The notes: generated from the sequence alone by a model not told the origin. A DNA stretch of 64,000 bases from Cellulosimicrobium sp. CUA-896 (GCF_001942335.1 NZ_MKKH01000014.1:1-64000), one strand, 5' to 3'. Shown: positions 1 through 12,162, counted from the stretch's first letter. Made by a program: numbers and translations.

Positions 1-369
1 ACAACCTGGCCGGCGACGGCACGTTCCTCGACGCGGAGGCGCTGCGGGCGCGCTTCGCCGGTCTGGGCGTCGTCGAGGCGGCCGCCCCGGGTCCGGGGGA
101 AGGCGACGCCCACCGCCGCGGTGGCGACGGTGGGCGTCTACTGCGGGTCGGGCGTCACGGCCGCGCACGAGGTGGCCGCGCTCGCGACGCTCGGCGTCGA
201 GGCGGCCCTGTACGCGGGGTCGTGGTCGCAGTGGTCGAACGACCCCGCCCGTCCGGCCGCGACGGGAGCCGCACCGGGCGGCGACCCGGGTGACCGGCCG
301 CCGTCCGGCCGCCGCCGTCAGACCGTCGTGACGGCCTGCTCGGACGCGAGCCGCGGCGCGCGGGGGTAG
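1..369 (+). CDS. Rhodanese-family sulfurtransferase, C-terminal part, frameshifted
   Basis: This is the end of a two-domain thiosulfate/3-mercaptopyruvate sulfurtransferase, cut by the left window edge. The frame ending at 369 carries the active-site loop VYCGSGVTA (catalytic Cys codon at 142-144) and the family-typical ending [16 protein letters not shown]. Bases 3 to about 70 continue the same protein in another frame ([16 protein letters not shown]), so one base is lost or gained between about 70 and 120. The last 30 or so residues after the conserved end look unstructured and run 52 bases into the convergent nitroreductase gene, so the true stop may be earlier if another indel lies near 290. 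The enzyme transfers sulfane sulfur to thiophilic acceptors in the cytoplasm. Confidence 0.7.
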   Translation, partial: TTWPATARSSTRRRCGRASPVWASSRRPPRVRGKATPTAAVATVGVYCGSGVTAAHEVAALATLGVEAALYAGSWSQWSNDPARPAATGAAPGGDPGDRPPSGRRRQTVVTACSDASRGARG

Positions 370-934
370 GAGGTCCCCTCTCCTCGGGCGACGCCGACGT
401 TGATCACGAGCAGCGACCGCCAGCCGTTGTCGGCGAAGAACTCGGCGTCGATCCCGTCGCGGTCCATGCCGTTCATCGGGCCCGTCGCGAGGCCGGCGGC
501 GCGCAGGCCGACGACGAGGTAGCCCGCCTGGAGCAGCGCGTTGGTGCGGGCCATCTCGTCGCGCACCTCCGGCGCGGCGGCGAGGTTCTCGCGGATGCCG
601 GGCATGTGCGGCATGAGGGTGTCCATGTGCTCGTGGAACGCGGGGTCGTACGCGACGACGAGCGAGAGCGGCGCCTGCGCGACACGCTCCTTGTTGCCGT
701 CGGCCATGTGCGCGACGAGGCGCGCGCGGGCCTCGGGGGAGCGCACGGCGAGGACGCGCAGCGGCAGCGTGTTCATCGCGGTCGGGCCCCACTTGACGAG
801 GTCGTAGACGGCGGCGAGCTGCTCGTCGGTCACCTCGGCGTCGGTGAGTCGCGCGTCGTGCGGGCCTCGCGGAACAGCAGGTCCGCCGTGGCGTCGTCGA
901 CGCGCAGGGCGGGGGCAAGGGTGTCGATGCTCAT
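318..934 (-). CDS. Nitroreductase-family protein (malonic semialdehyde reductase RutE-like), frameshifted
   Basis: FMN-dependent NAD(P)H oxidoreductase of the nitroreductase fold. The RutE/YdfN subgroup reduces malonic semialdehyde to 3-hydroxypropionate. The body from 833 downwards starts [20 protein letters not shown] and keeps the [10 protein letters not shown] and TGPMNGMD blocks of the subgroup. The first 27 codons lie in another frame from the ATG at 934 ([20 protein letters not shown], then FREARTT), so one base is missing near 850-856. Corrected length is about 205 residues, close to the 196 of E. coli RutE. No rut operon is nearby, so the substrate is uncertain; family membership is secure. 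Confidence 0.8.
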
Positions 935-1017
935 GCCGCGGGCAACAGTCAAGCGCTCAATCATCTTCCCGGCAGACGATGTGACGTCGGCGACACGGGC
1001 GCCGCGCCGCCCGCGAC

Positions 1018-1023
1018 TACCCT
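1018..1023 (+). promoter_or_regulatory. -10 element of tsaD, leaderless type
   Basis: TACCCT ends six bases before the tsaD ATG, with no ribosome binding site between. The spacing puts +1 at or next to the start codon, so the mRNA is probably leaderless. Confidence 0.5.
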
Positions 1024-1029
1024 GGACCC

Positions 1030-2097
1030 ATGGCTTCCCCTGCGGCCGCGCGCGGCGGCGACCCGCTCGTGCTCGGCATCGAAACCTCCTGCGACGAGAC
1101 CGGCGTGGCGCTGGTCCGCGGCCGCGAGCTGCTCGTCGACACCGTCGCGAGCTCGATGGACGAGCACGCCCGGTACGGCGGCATCATCCCCGAGGTCGCG
1201 TCGCGCGCTCATCTCGAGGCTATGATCCCCACGCTCGAGCGGTCCCTGGGGACCGCCGACGTCGACCTGTCCGAGGTCGACGCGATCGCCGTCACCGCGG
1301 GGCCGGGTCTCGTCGGCCCGCTCACCATCGGCGCGTCGGCGGCCAAGGCCCTCGCCCTCGCGCTCGGCAAGCCGCTGTACGGCGTCAACCACGTCATCGG
1401 CCACGCCGCGGTCGACGAGCTCGTGCACGGGGCGTTCCCCGACCGGGTCATGGCGCTCGTCGTCTCGGGCGGGCACAGCTCGCTGCTGCTCGTGGACGAC
1501 GTCGCGACGTCCGTCACCGAGCTCGGCTCCACGCTCGACGACGCGGCGGGCGAGGCGTTCGACAAGGTGGGCCGCCTGCTCGGCCTGCCGTACCCCGGCG
1601 GCCCGCACATCGACCGCCTCGCGCGCGAGGGCGACCCGACGGCGATCCGGTTCCCGCGCGGCCTGACGGCGCGCAAGGACCAGGAGAAGCACGCGGACGA
1701 CTTCTCGTTCTCGGGCCTCAAGACGGCGGTGGCGCGCTGGGTGGAGGCGCGGGTCGACAGCGGAGCCGCGGTGCCGACGAACGACGTCGCGGCCTCCTTC
1801 GCGGAGGCCGTCGCCGACGTCCTCACGGCCAAGACCATCGCGGCGTGCGAGCGTCACGGCGTCGGCACGCTCGTCGTCGGCGGCGGCTTCTCCGCCAACT
1901 CCCAGCTCCGGGATATGGCCGCGAAGCGCTGCGCGGAAGCCGGCATCGAGCTGCGCATCCCGCCGATCCGCTACTGCACGGACAGCGGCGCGATGATCGC
2001 GGCGCTCGGCTCCGCCGTCGTGCGCGCGGGTGTCGCCCCCTCGACCCTCGACATCGGCGTCGACTCCTCGATGCCGCTCACCACGGTCACCGTCTGA
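1030..2097 (+). CDS. tsaD: tRNA N6-adenosine threonylcarbamoyltransferase TsaD
   Basis: Transfers the threonylcarbamoyl group from threonylcarbamoyl-AMP to A37 of tRNAs reading ANN codons, with TsaB and TsaE as partners in the cytoplasm. The 355-residue frame is intact and of usual length. It shows the ASKHA nucleotide-binding start [10 protein letters not shown] (about 15-24), the metal-binding HVIGH motif (His121 and His125), VSGGHSSL (about 145-152), VGGGFSANS (283-291) and CTDSGAMIA with the metal-ligand Asp318. ATG 1030 is chosen because a -10 hexamer lies six bases upstream. TsaB, TsaE and RimI would be expected upstream of the window or elsewhere. It faces the YbdK-type gene convergently across a 180-base gap that holds a structured repeat. 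Confidence 0.97.
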   Translation: MASPAAARGGDPLVLGIETSCDETGVALVRGRELLVDTVASSMDEHARYGGIIPEVASRAHLEAMIPTLERSLGTADVDLSEVDAIAVTAGPGLVGPLTIGASAAKALALALGKPLYGVNHVIGHAAVDELVHGAFPDRVMALVVSGGHSSLLLVDDVATSVTELGSTLDDAAGEAFDKVGRLLGLPYPGGPHIDRLAREGDPTAIRFPRGLTARKDQEKHADDFSFSGLKTAVARWVEARVDSGAAVPTNDVAASFAEAVADVLTAKTIAACERHGVGTLVVGGGFSANSQLRDMAAKRCAEAGIELRIPPIRYCTDSGAMIAALGSAVVRAGVAPSTLDIGVDSSMPLTTVTV

Positions 2098-2170
2098 CGG
2101 TCCGCGAGCACGCGACACGCTCGGTGACGTCCGGACGTCCGGACGAGCGGTCGACACGGGGGACGGGGCG

Positions 2171-2229
2171 CGGGTCGTGGCGGGTCTGGCGGGAGGCCGC
2201 GAGGCACGAGCGGCCGGATGGTAGACCCG
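2171..2229 (-). repeat. Structured hairpin repeat, copy A (59 bases)
   Basis: On the minus strand this reads as the shortest of three related elements (others at 16651-16711 and 57463-57523). Ends CGGGTCTACCATCC and CGCCAGACCCGCCACGACCCG-like 3' part are shared by all. The centre is a 6-bp stem GGCCGC/GCGGCC around the loop TCGTGCCTC. It begins 49 bases after the stop of the YbdK-type gene and runs in the sense direction of that gene. Confidence 0.8.
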
Positions 2230-2277
2230 CGCCCCCTCGCCCGAGCCACGCGCGACCGGCGCCACGGCCGCGGCCAC

Positions 2278-3459
2278 TCAGAGCGGCCGACCCGCCCGCA
2301 TCTCGGCGACGAGCGAGCGCACCACGGCGTCGAGCTCGCCCCCGTGCCGCCGGGCGACGGCACGCTGTCGCTGGTAGGACGCCCCGCGCCGCAGGATCGT
2401 GCGCACGCCGTCGAGCTCGTCGAGGCAGCCGAGCCGCGCCGCGACCGGTTCGAGGTCGACGAGGAGGCGGCCGACGGCGTCGGTCACGAGCTCCTCGTCG
2501 CCCGCCCGGTTCGCGATGATGATGGCGTCCATGCCGTAGCGCGCGGAGCGCCACTTGTTCTCCTGGGCGAACCACGGCGGCAGGGTGGGCAGCTCGCGGC
2601 CCTCGTCGAGCAGGGTCGAGAAGTGCTCGACGAGGCAGTGCGTGAGCGCGGCGAGCGCGAGCAGCTCGGTGACGTTCGTCGTGCCGTCGCAGATGCGGGT
2701 CTCGAGGGTGCCGAACCGCGGGGCGGGGCGCAGGTCCCAGCGCACCTCGGTGAAGTCGTCGATGACGCCGGTGTGCACCATGTCGGCGACGTAGCCCTCG
2801 AGCTCGGACCACCGCTCGAACTGGAAGGGGAGCCCGGCCGTGGGCAGCTGCTGGAACATCAGCGCGCGATTCGACGCGTACCCGGTGTCCTTGCCTCCCC
2901 AGAACGGTGAGCTGGCCGACAGCGACTGCAGGTGCGCGAAGCACGTGAGCATGGCCCGCTGGATCGGCAGCACCTTGTCGCGGTCCTCGATGCCCACGTG
3001 CACGTGCACGCCGTAGATGAGCATCTGCCGCCCCCACCACTGCGTGCGGTCGATGAGCGTGGTGTACCGCTGCTTGTCCGTCACCTTCTGCTGCGTCCAG
3101 CGCGCGAACGGGTGCGTGCCCGCGCACATGAGCTCGACGCGCAGCGGGTCGGTCACGGCGCGGATCTCCTCGATGGACCGCTCGAGGTCGTGGCCCGCCT
3201 CGCGCACCGTGCGGCGCACACCGCTGACCACCTCCACGGTGTTGAGCAGGAGCTCCTGCTTGATCGAGGGGTGCTCGCCCCCGCCCTCGGGGCGCACCGC
3301 GTCGAGCACGGTGCGCGCGACCTGCCGCAGGTCGCCGGAGTCGGCGTCGACGAGGGCCAGCTCCCACTCGAGGCCGACGCTCGAGCGCTCCGAGCGGGCG
3401 AAGGGGATGCTCGCCGCACCCGCCCGGCCGCCGGGGCCGGTGACCATGCCCGTGCTCAC
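2278..3459 (-). CDS. Carboxylate-amine ligase, glutamate-cysteine ligase type 2 (YbdK family)
   Basis: ATP-dependent ligase of the GCS2 family, which joins the gamma-carboxyl of glutamate to an amine, classically cysteine. The 393-residue frame is intact. Substrate and ATP-binding signatures are visible: SVGLEWELALVDADSG (about 27-42), CAGTHPFARW, YGVHVHVGI, and RFGTLETRICDGTTNVTE. The GTG at 3459 is preferred over the ATG at 3447 because it overlaps the TGA of the upstream methyltransferase gene (GTGA), implying translational coupling. YbdK homologues have only weak gamma-glutamylcysteine synthetase activity in E. coli, and actinobacteria often use mycothiol, so the physiological product here is not certain. 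Confidence 0.85.
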   Translation of the reverse strand: MSTGMVTGPGGRAGAASIPFARSERSSVGLEWELALVDADSGDLRQVARTVLDAVRPEGGGEHPSIKQELLLNTVEVVSGVRRTVREAGHDLERSIEEIRAVTDPLRVELMCAGTHPFARWTQQKVTDKQRYTTLIDRTQWWGRQMLIYGVHVHVGIEDRDKVLPIQRAMLTCFAHLQSLSASSPFWGGKDTGYASNRALMFQQLPTAGLPFQFERWSELEGYVADMVHTGVIDDFTEVRWDLRPAPRFGTLETRICDGTTNVTELLALAALTHCLVEHFSTLLDEGRELPTLPPWFAQENKWRSARYGMDAIIIANRAGDEELVTDAVGRLLVDLEPVAARLGCLDELDGVRTILRRGASYQRQRAVARRHGGELDAVVRSLVAEMRAGRPL

Positions 3460-4740
3460 CCGCGCGCCGCCGGGCCGGCGGGGTCCCCGGCGGACGAGGG
3501 CCGGTCGAGGGGGTCGACCACGAGGGCTCGCTGGCGGCCGCCGACGCGCGTGAGGACGAGCGTCGCCTCGCCGTCGCCGGAGAGTGCGAGCTGCTTGCGC
3601 AGCAGCTCGGGCGTGACGGCCGTGCCGCGCTTCTTGATCGTCACGCGGCCGACGCCGCGCTCGCGCAGGTACGCCCGCAGCCGCTTGAGTCCGAAGGGAA
3701 GGTCGTCGACGACCCGGTAGCCCCGTGCGATCCCGGCCGCGAGCCCGTTCTCCTCCGTGGGGGCGGGGGAGTCGGTCGTCACGTACGCGATCGTGCGGTC
3801 GAGCAGCCGACCGCCCAGGGCGGCGGCGGCGTGGCTCACGAGGCCGGCGCGGATCACCGCGCCGTCCGGCTCGTAGAGGTAGCGGCCGACGTCGCCCACG
3901 TCGGGCACGACGTCGTCCTCGCCGGGGCGGTGCGCGAGTCGTCGGCTCGTCGTCCGCTCGGTCCCGTCCGCGGCGGTGCGGGTGGTGAGCACGAGCGCGG
4001 CGCGCCCCGGGCCGGCGGGCGCGAGCGGGCCGAACCACAGGCCGGCCTCGACCACGTCGCCGTCGACGGAGACCCATTCGGTCTCGGCGTCCGCGGGCAG
4101 GCCGTCGTGCGAGATGCCAGGGCCGACCTTGATCCCCACGGCGGGCACGCGCTCGCGCAGCGCCCACACCGCGTCGAGCGGCGGTGCGTAGGCACGGGGG
4201 TCGAACACGCGCGACCCGGAGCGGGTGCGGCGCGCGGGGTCGGCGTAGACGCCGTCGACGCCTCGGCCGCGAGGTCGAGCGCGAGGCCGTCGCCGTGGCG
4301 GACCTCGGCCTCGGGGAAGTGGCGCAGGTTGACGGTCGCGAGCGCGGCCGTCAGCTCGTCGACGTCGGTCGCCAGCACGCGCAGCCCCGTGCCCGCGAAC
4401 GCCAGTGCGTCGGCGCCGATCCCGCAGGTGAGGTCGGCCACCCGCGTGACGCCGGCGTCGAGGTACCGCTGCGCGTGCAGGCCGGCGACGACGAGGCGCG
4501 TCGCCTGCTCGAGCCCCGCCTGGGTGAACAGCATGCCGTCCGCGAACGTGCCGAACTTGGCGTGCGCCGCGGCGCGCAGGCGCGACTGCGTGAGTGCCGC
4601 GGCGGCGAGGTCGGGGTCGACGCCCTTGGCCCGCAGGCCCTCCGCGAGCACGAGGGCCTGGCGCTCCTCGTAGGGCGGCAGCGCGCCGAGCAGGGCCCAG
4701 CCTCGGGGCTGAGCAGCTTCGTCAGGGCGGTCGCGTCCAT
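3456..4740 (-). CDS. THUMP-like class I SAM-dependent methyltransferase, two frameshifts
   Basis: Predicted nucleic-acid methyltransferase with a class I SAM domain and a C-terminal THUMP-like domain. The SAM-binding part reads VADLTCGIGADALAFAGTG then LATDVDELTAALA, and a DPARR block follows (GVDGVYADPARR), typical of the family. The C-terminal part has FGLKRLRAYLRERGVGRVTI and the KKRGTAV block of the THUMP-like domain. It is read in three frames: one base is missing near 4700 (after LLSPEAG, continuing ALLGALPPYEER) and another near 4263 (before GVDGVYADP). The start ATG at 4740 is followed by MDATALTKLLSPE. Corrected length is about 428 residues. It overlaps the downstream ligase gene by four bases and diverges from groES. 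Target RNA unknown. Confidence 0.8.
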
Positions 4741-4797
4741 GACTCGATCCTTCCACGGGAGGCGGCGACGACGCGCGGCGCCCGGCGGCCGTCGACG

Positions 4798-4824
4798 TTG
4801 GCACTCGCCTTGACCGAGTGCTAA
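4798..4824 (+). promoter_or_regulatory. CIRCE operator (HrcA binding site)
   Basis: TTGGCACTC - nine bases - GAGTGCTAA, differing from the consensus TTAGCACTC-N9-GAGTGCTAA at one position. It overlaps the -35 region of groES, as expected for HrcA repression of class I heat-shock genes. hrcA itself is not in the window. Confidence 0.93.
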
Positions 4825-4838
4825 CCGGGTCATAGATT
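4810..4838 (+). promoter_or_regulatory. groES promoter
   Basis: -35 TTGACC (4810-4815) and -10 TAGATT (4833-4838) are separated by exactly 17 bases. The -35 sits in the CIRCE spacer, so HrcA binding would block RNA polymerase. The transcript would have a leader of about 120 bases. Confidence 0.85.
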
Positions 4839-4967
4839 GGGCAGCGGTCGCCCCGGCCCCCGGGTCGGTGGTGGCCCGTGAGCGTCCCCGGCCGGCACCC
4901 GCGACGACGGCCGACGGCGCGCTCGACCCATCCGTTGCAGTTCTCACCGCGAAAGGGGAGGTCCGAC

Positions 4968-5260
4968 GTGTCGGTCCCCATCAAGCCGCTCGAGGACCGG
5001 ATCGTCGTGAAGGCCCTCGAGGCCGAGACCACGACCGCATCCGGCCTGGTCATCCCGGACACCGCCAAGGAGAAGCCCCAGGAGGGCGAGGTCCTGGCCG
5101 TCGGTCCGGGCCGTGTCGACGACAACGGCAACCGCGTCCCGCTGGACGTGACGGTCGGCGACAAGGTCATCTACAGCAAGTACGGCGGCACCGAGGTCAA
5201 GTACGGCGGCGAGGACTACCTCGTCCTGTCCGCGCGCGACATCCTCGCGTGGTGGTCTGA
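4968..5260 (+). CDS. groES: Co-chaperonin GroES, frameshift in the last codons
   Basis: 10-kDa lid of the GroEL chaperonin. The reading from GTG 4968 gives [19 protein letters not shown], the mobile loop [14 protein letters not shown] (about 20-33) and the C-terminal block [13 protein letters not shown]. The frame then runs on into TrpTrpSerGlu instead of stopping; restoring one G in the run at 5249-5251 gives ILAVVV and a stop at 5258-5260, 97 residues, the normal length. GTG is chosen because of the strong AAAGGGGAG site at 4952-4960, seven bases upstream. It stands alone: no groEL follows, so the large subunit must be encoded elsewhere. Regulated by CIRCE and followed by a hairpin terminator. 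Confidence 0.93.
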
Positions 5261-5277
5261 GCCACCCGCTGCAGCAC

Positions 5278-5310
5278 GAAGCCCCGCGACCCTGAGGGTC
5301 GCGGGGCTTC
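5278..5310 (+). terminator. Terminator hairpin after groES
   Basis: A perfect 15-bp inverted repeat, GAAGCCCCGCGACCC (5278-5292) and GGGTCGCGGGGCTTC (5296-5310), with a 3-base loop. The T-run is weak (GTCGTC), so it is a GC-rich intrinsic-like terminator, possibly serving the convergent whiB gene as well. Confidence 0.8.
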
Positions 5311-5416
5311 GTCGTCTCCGGGGCTCGGTCCGGTCGTACGTCAGTGTCGGACGCGCTGGTGCGGCGTCAGACGCGCGGGTGCTGCATGGATCGCTCGCTG
5401 CGTGGAGCTGGGGAGA

Positions 5417-5707
5417 TCAGACGGCGCTGCGGGCGCGCTCGGCGAGGATCGCGGCGCGCTCGTCCTCGCTCAGGCCGCCCCAGACGCCGTACGGCTCGCG
5501 CACGCGCAGCGAGGCCTCACGGCACTCCATCATCACGGGACAACCGTGGCAGATGGCCTTCGCCGCCTCGGCGCGACGTCGGCGGGTCGAGCCGCGCTCG
5601 CCCTCCGGGTGGAAGAACAACGTGTCGTCGGCGTCGCGGCACGAGCCCTGGTACTGCCATTCCCAGAGTTCCATCACCGGACCGGGGAGCCTCGAGATCT
5701 CTGCCAT
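5417..5707 (-). CDS. whiB3: WhiB-family iron-sulfur regulator, WhiB3/WhiD-like
   Basis: Small actinobacterial transcription regulator that binds a redox-sensitive 4Fe-4S cluster and region 4 of the principal sigma factor. The 96-residue protein has the four cluster cysteines (Cys23, Cys53, Cys56, Cys62) and the turn [11 protein letters not shown] (about 74-84). The start [20 protein letters not shown], the FFHPEGERG block and REPYGVWGG match mycobacterial WhiB3 and Streptomyces WhiD better than WhiB1 or WhiB2, as far as I can judge by eye. The basic tail after the turn is short. It is a single gene facing groES and divergent from the MerR-type regulator. Confidence 0.88.
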   Translation of the reverse strand: MAEISRLPGPVMELWEWQYQGSCRDADDTLFFHPEGERGSTRRRRAEAAKAICHGCPVMMECREASLRVREPYGVWGGLSEDERAAILAERARSAV

Positions 5708-5714
5708 GCCGAAC

Positions 5715-5743
5715 AACGTACAAGCGTTGCACGAGTTGTTCAA
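5715..5743 (-). promoter_or_regulatory. whiB3 promoter, leaderless, overlapping an inverted repeat
   Basis: Minus-strand -35 TTGAAC (5738-5743) and -10 TACGTT (5715-5720) are 17 bases apart, and the -10 ends seven bases before the ATG, so the mRNA is probably leaderless. An inverted repeat GAACAAC (5711-5717) / GTTGTTC (5735-5741) covers both elements and could be an operator. Confidence 0.6.
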
Positions 5744-6025
5744 GCCCTGGTCGGCGCGATGTCGGCCGGGACGTCTTCCTGGGCAACCGTTGCGCGGAAG
5801 CGCGTCGGTGACCGCACGTCGGCGCCACTGTCGTTGCAGACCGCGCCATGACCGGGGCGGATCGGGGCGGGTGATCGCAGGCGGTCGTCGCGGTGGTGCA
5901 CGACCGGGTCGCGTGGCGCGTTTGCGTGAGGGATGAACAAAACCTGCACAGCGCGTGGCGCGCTGCAGATCACGGTCTGGGCAGGGCGGGTGGCGGGACC
6001 GCGAACGGGTCGGCAGAATCGAGGC
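5744..6025. other. Intergenic region between whiB3 and the MerR-type gene
   Basis: Divergent promoter region. It holds two direct copies of GCGTGGCGCG (5911-5920 and 5953-5962), 42 bases apart (four helical turns), and a -10-like CAGAAT at 6014-6019, six bases before the MerR-type ATG. No small gene or tRNA is visible. The direct copies might be regulator sites, which is speculative. Confidence 0.4.
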
Positions 6026-7154
6026 ATGACCTCTGTGCGGTCCGCCCCCGGTCCTGAGGGAGCCCGACCGACCATGACGTACAGCCCCGGCCTCGCCGTC
6101 GCCGTCGTCGCGCGTCGGCTCGGGGTCGCTCCTGCGACGCTGCGTACCTGGGACCGGAGGTACGGTCTCGGTCCGTCGGAGCACCGAGCGGGATCGCACC
6201 GCCGGTACACCGAGGACGACGTCGCCCGGCTCGTCATCATGCGTCGCCTCACCCTCGATGGCGTCGCGCCCTCCGACGCCGCCCGCGCGGCCCTCGAGGC
6301 CGACGAGGAGGAGCTCGCCGCCCACCGCGGCGCCGTGACCTTCGACGTCGAGCCCGACGACCACGACGAGCACACGGACGAGCGCGACGACGACTCCGAG
6401 GGCGCGGACGAGCGCACGGCGCCGGGACGCCCGTTCCTGCGCGCCGTCCCCGGAGGCGACCAGGGCGGCGGCCCCGCGCCGCGATCGGTCGGCACGCGCG
6501 ACCCGCGCCCGACCGTCGTCTCGGACGTCGTCGACGCCGCGATCGCCTACGACCAGCGCACGTGCGACCGCCTCCTGCGCATCCCGTCGGGCGACGACCC
6601 CGCCGTCTGGTGGTCCGACCTCGTCGAGCCCGCGCTCGAGCGCCTGGCGGAGCGCACCGTCCTCGCCGGGCCGGGCGAGTGCCCGAGGTCGTCCTGGCGA
6701 ACGCCACGCTGGGCGCCCTGCGGGAGCACACGCAGCGCGCGAGGAGGCCGTCGTCGCGGCCGGCGGGCCCCCTCCGAACCACCCGAGCCGGATGCGGCGC
6801 ATCGTGCTCGTCTTCGCGGCCCCCGACGAGCCTCTCCCGCTCGCCGCCCATGCACTCGCGGCCTCGTTGGGCACGCACGGCGCGATGGCGCGCATCGTCA
6901 CGGGCCCGGCGAACGTCCACCGCACGCTCGAGCTCGTGACGATGGTCCGGCCCGCGGCGGTCGCGATGGTGACGACGCAGGCGCGACCCGACCTGGGGAT
7001 CATCCACGCGGCGTTCGACGCCAACCCGGAGCTGCCCATGTTCGTCGGGCTGCCCAGCGACGACGCCGCCGCCGAGCTGCCGCTCGCCACGACGGTGCAC
7101 CGCGTGCGCAGCTTCACCGGTCTCCTGCACGAGCTGCTGGCCGTCGTCCGCTGA
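6026..7154 (+). CDS. MerR-family regulator with B12-binding-like C-terminal domain, two frameshifts
   Basis: Transcription regulator with an N-terminal MerR helix-turn-helix (LAVAVVARRLGVAPATLRTW, then DRRYGLGPSEHRAGSHRRYT, about 22-62), an acidic linker rich in Asp and His (DDHDEHTDERDDD), then a helical cap and a Rossmann-like domain as in cobalamin-binding photoreceptors (CarH/LitR). The DxHxxG cobalamin ligand motif is not present, so B12 is probably not bound. The protein changes frame near 6681 (to PEVVLANATLGALREHTQ) and again near 6740 (to VVAAGGPPPNHPSRMRRIV), so two indels must be corrected. ATG 6026 has a -10-like hexamer six bases upstream; ATG 6074 is an alternative. A long hairpin terminator follows. 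Confidence 0.75.
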
Positions 7155-7155
7155 C

Positions 7156-7187
7156 CGCCGCCGGACGCCCCACGGCGTCCGGCGGCG
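7156..7187 (+). terminator. Hairpin terminator between MerR-type gene and guaB
   Basis: Perfect 14-bp stem CGCCGCCGGACGCC (7156-7169) / GGCGTCCGGCGGCG (7174-7187) with a 4-base loop, two bases after the stop at 7154. It separates the two transcription units. Confidence 0.8.
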
Positions 7188-7200
7188 ACCCGTGCGCGCG

Positions 7201-8757
<1,557 letters not shown>

Positions 8758-8782
8758 CGACCCGGTACGGAGCCGGCTCGCA

Positions 8783-8815
8783 GGCCGCGGGGCGGCGCCA
8801 CCCGCCCCGCCGGCC
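8783..8815. terminator. Bidirectional hairpin between guaB and the amine oxidase gene
   Basis: GCGGGGCGG (8787-8795) pairs with CCGCCCCGC (8102 series position 8802-8810), extended by GGCC on each side. It lies between convergent stops at 8757 and 8820, so it can end both transcripts. Confidence 0.65.
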
Positions 8816-8819
8816 GGCC

Positions 8820-10719
<1,900 letters not shown>

Positions 10720-11358
10720 GTGAAGAACCGCACCAAGATCGCCGTCGCCGTCGTCGTCACCGCTGCGGTCGCCGTGCCCGGCACCGCCGTCGCGGCCGGA
10801 CGCCTCTTCGAGCCGCGGCCCACCGAGGCCGTCTCCTTCGTCACCGGGGACACCGCGTCGATCGCGGACGGCGTGGCGTTCGGCAAGAACGTGTCCTGGT
10901 ACAAGTCGTCGGGGCTCGGGCCCTCGGCCCTGAACCGCGCGCCCGGCGTCTCCACGGAGGAGCGCTACATCCCCACGGACGTCTTCCCCGGCGGTGTGCT
11001 GCCGGCGGGCGTGACGATCACCGAGGCGCAGGGCATCAACGTCCTCCTGCGCATCGGCGAGAACCTCGAGCGCGCCGGGCTCTCCTACGACGACGTCGTC
11101 TCCATGCGGGTGTTCCTCCAAAACCCCGCCGGCCAGGAGAAGATGGACTTCGCAGGCTGGAACCGCGCCTACCGCCAGTTCTTCGCCAACACGAACCGCG
11201 CGACGGGCGCGCCGCTCGACGTCCAGCTCGGCTCGACGACGACCGCGCCGATGATCGTCAACCCGGCGAGGCCGTCGCGCTTCGCCCTCGAGATCGAGAA
11301 CCTGCCGGTCGACGGGTGGCTGGTCGAGGTCGAGGTCGACGCGGTGTACCCGCGCTGA
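10720..11358 (+). CDS. Exported RidA (YjgF/YER057c/UK114) family protein
   Basis: RidA proteins hydrolyse enamine/imine intermediates to keto acids and ammonia. This 212-residue copy starts with a signal peptide (Lys/Arg at 2-6, then AVAVVVTAAVAVPGTAVAAG, cleavage near 26), so it is predicted to work outside the membrane, unlike the usual cytosolic ~130-residue proteins. Family features: ENLERAGLSYDDVVSMRVFL (115-134), the Arg187 in PARPSRFAL that corresponds to the substrate-carboxylate-binding arginine, and LVEVEVDAV near the end. A spacer between the two halves makes it longer than RidA. GTG 10720 follows a GGAGG site by four bases. It faces the Tat-exported amine oxidase, the likely source of imines. 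Confidence 0.8.
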   Translation: MKNRTKIAVAVVVTAAVAVPGTAVAAGRLFEPRPTEAVSFVTGDTASIADGVAFGKNVSWYKSSGLGPSALNRAPGVSTEERYIPTDVFPGGVLPAGVTITEAQGINVLLRIGENLERAGLSYDDVVSMRVFLQNPAGQEKMDFAGWNRAYRQFFANTNRATGAPLDVQLGSTTTAPMIVNPARPSRFALEIENLPVDGWLVEVEVDAVYPR

Positions 11359-11388
11359 GCGTGGTGCCGGCGCGGCGGCCCTGCCTGC

Positions 11389-12084
11389 TCACACGGGCCA
11401 GCGGCCGTCGGCGCCGGCACCGACGTACGGGCGCTCGCGCTCGCCGTCCTCCAGCTCGTCGACCCACCGGCGGTGCGCGCCGACCTGGTGGTCGTGCAGG
11501 GCGTCGAGCGTCGTCGCCGCGAGGTGGGGGTGCACGCGGGCCAGCGCGTCGAGCAGGTCGAGCGTGGCGAGCGCGTCGACCTCCGCCGCGTGCAGGGGGG
11601 AGGGCGTCGCGACGCCGTAGTGCGCGCACAGGTCGGCGAGGCGGCGTTTGCCGTCGCGCGCCGCGTCGCTGTCCCGGTCGAGCACGAGCGGGTCGAGCAC
11701 GGGCCGCACGGGCCGGCCGAGACGCTCGGGCAGCGTCGGGAGCCCGTGCCGCGCGAGCTCCACGTCGAGCAGCGTGAGGTCGAACGCCGCGTTGTACGCG
11801 ACGAGGGGCACCCCGGCCCGCTGGTGGGCGACGAGCGACGACGCGATCTCCTCGAGCGCGCCGCGGGGCGACGCGCCGTACGCGGCCGCGTGCGACGTGG
11901 CGATGCCGTGGATCGCCGTCGCCTCGGCCGGGATCTCGACGCCGGGGTCCAGCAGCCACGTCCGCACGGTCGTGCCGGCGGGCTCGCGCACCACGAGGGC
12001 GGCGGTGACGATGCGGTCGGTCTCCACGTCAAGCCCCGTCGTCTCCGTGTCGAACGCCACCAGGGGGCCGGTCGTCCAGGTCAT
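11389..12084 (-). CDS. DEDDh 3'-5' exonuclease, DnaQ-like
   Basis: Stand-alone 3'-5' exonuclease of the RNase T/DnaQ superfamily, 231 residues. The metal-binding motifs are FDTETTGLD (ExoI, Asp and Glu at about 11-13), VAYNAAFDLTLLD (ExoII) and the ExoIII block HAAEVDALATLDLL with the HxxxxD signature. Actinobacterial proteins of this kind are often labelled DNA polymerase III epsilon-like, but without a polymerase partner a repair, turnover or proofreading role is equally possible. ATG 12084 gives MTWTTGPLVAFDTETTG. Divergent from guaB3, with about 78 bases between the starts. Confidence 0.88.
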   Translation of the reverse strand: MTWTTGPLVAFDTETTGLDVETDRIVTAALVVREPAGTTVRTWLLDPGVEIPAEATAIHGIATSHAAAYGASPRGALEEIASSLVAHQRAGVPLVAYNAAFDLTLLDVELARHGLPTLPERLGRPVRPVLDPLVLDRDSDAARDGKRRLADLCAHYGVATPSPLHAAEVDALATLDLLDALARVHPHLAATTLDALHDHQVGAHRRWVDELEDGERERPYVGAGADGRWPV

Positions 12085-12150
12085 GGCGCCACCCTGGCAG
12101 GGCCGCCCACACGCCGGTCGGCGGGCGGACCGGGCCGCTCCGCCCGCCGG

Positions 12151-12156
12151 TAGGCT
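12151..12156 (+). promoter_or_regulatory. -10 element of guaB3, leaderless type
   Basis: TAGGCT, six bases, then the GTG at 12163; no ribosome binding site is present. Confidence 0.55.
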
Positions 12157-12162
12157 GGTCCG

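Noticed and set aside
2278..3459. EgtA of ergothioneine synthesis
   Set aside because: The motifs fit the YbdK group, and no egtB, egtC or egtD neighbours are present.
4968..5936. A GroES protein with a 250-residue C-terminal extension
   Set aside because: The extension appears only because one G is missing before the stop; the terminator hairpin and whiB lie within it.
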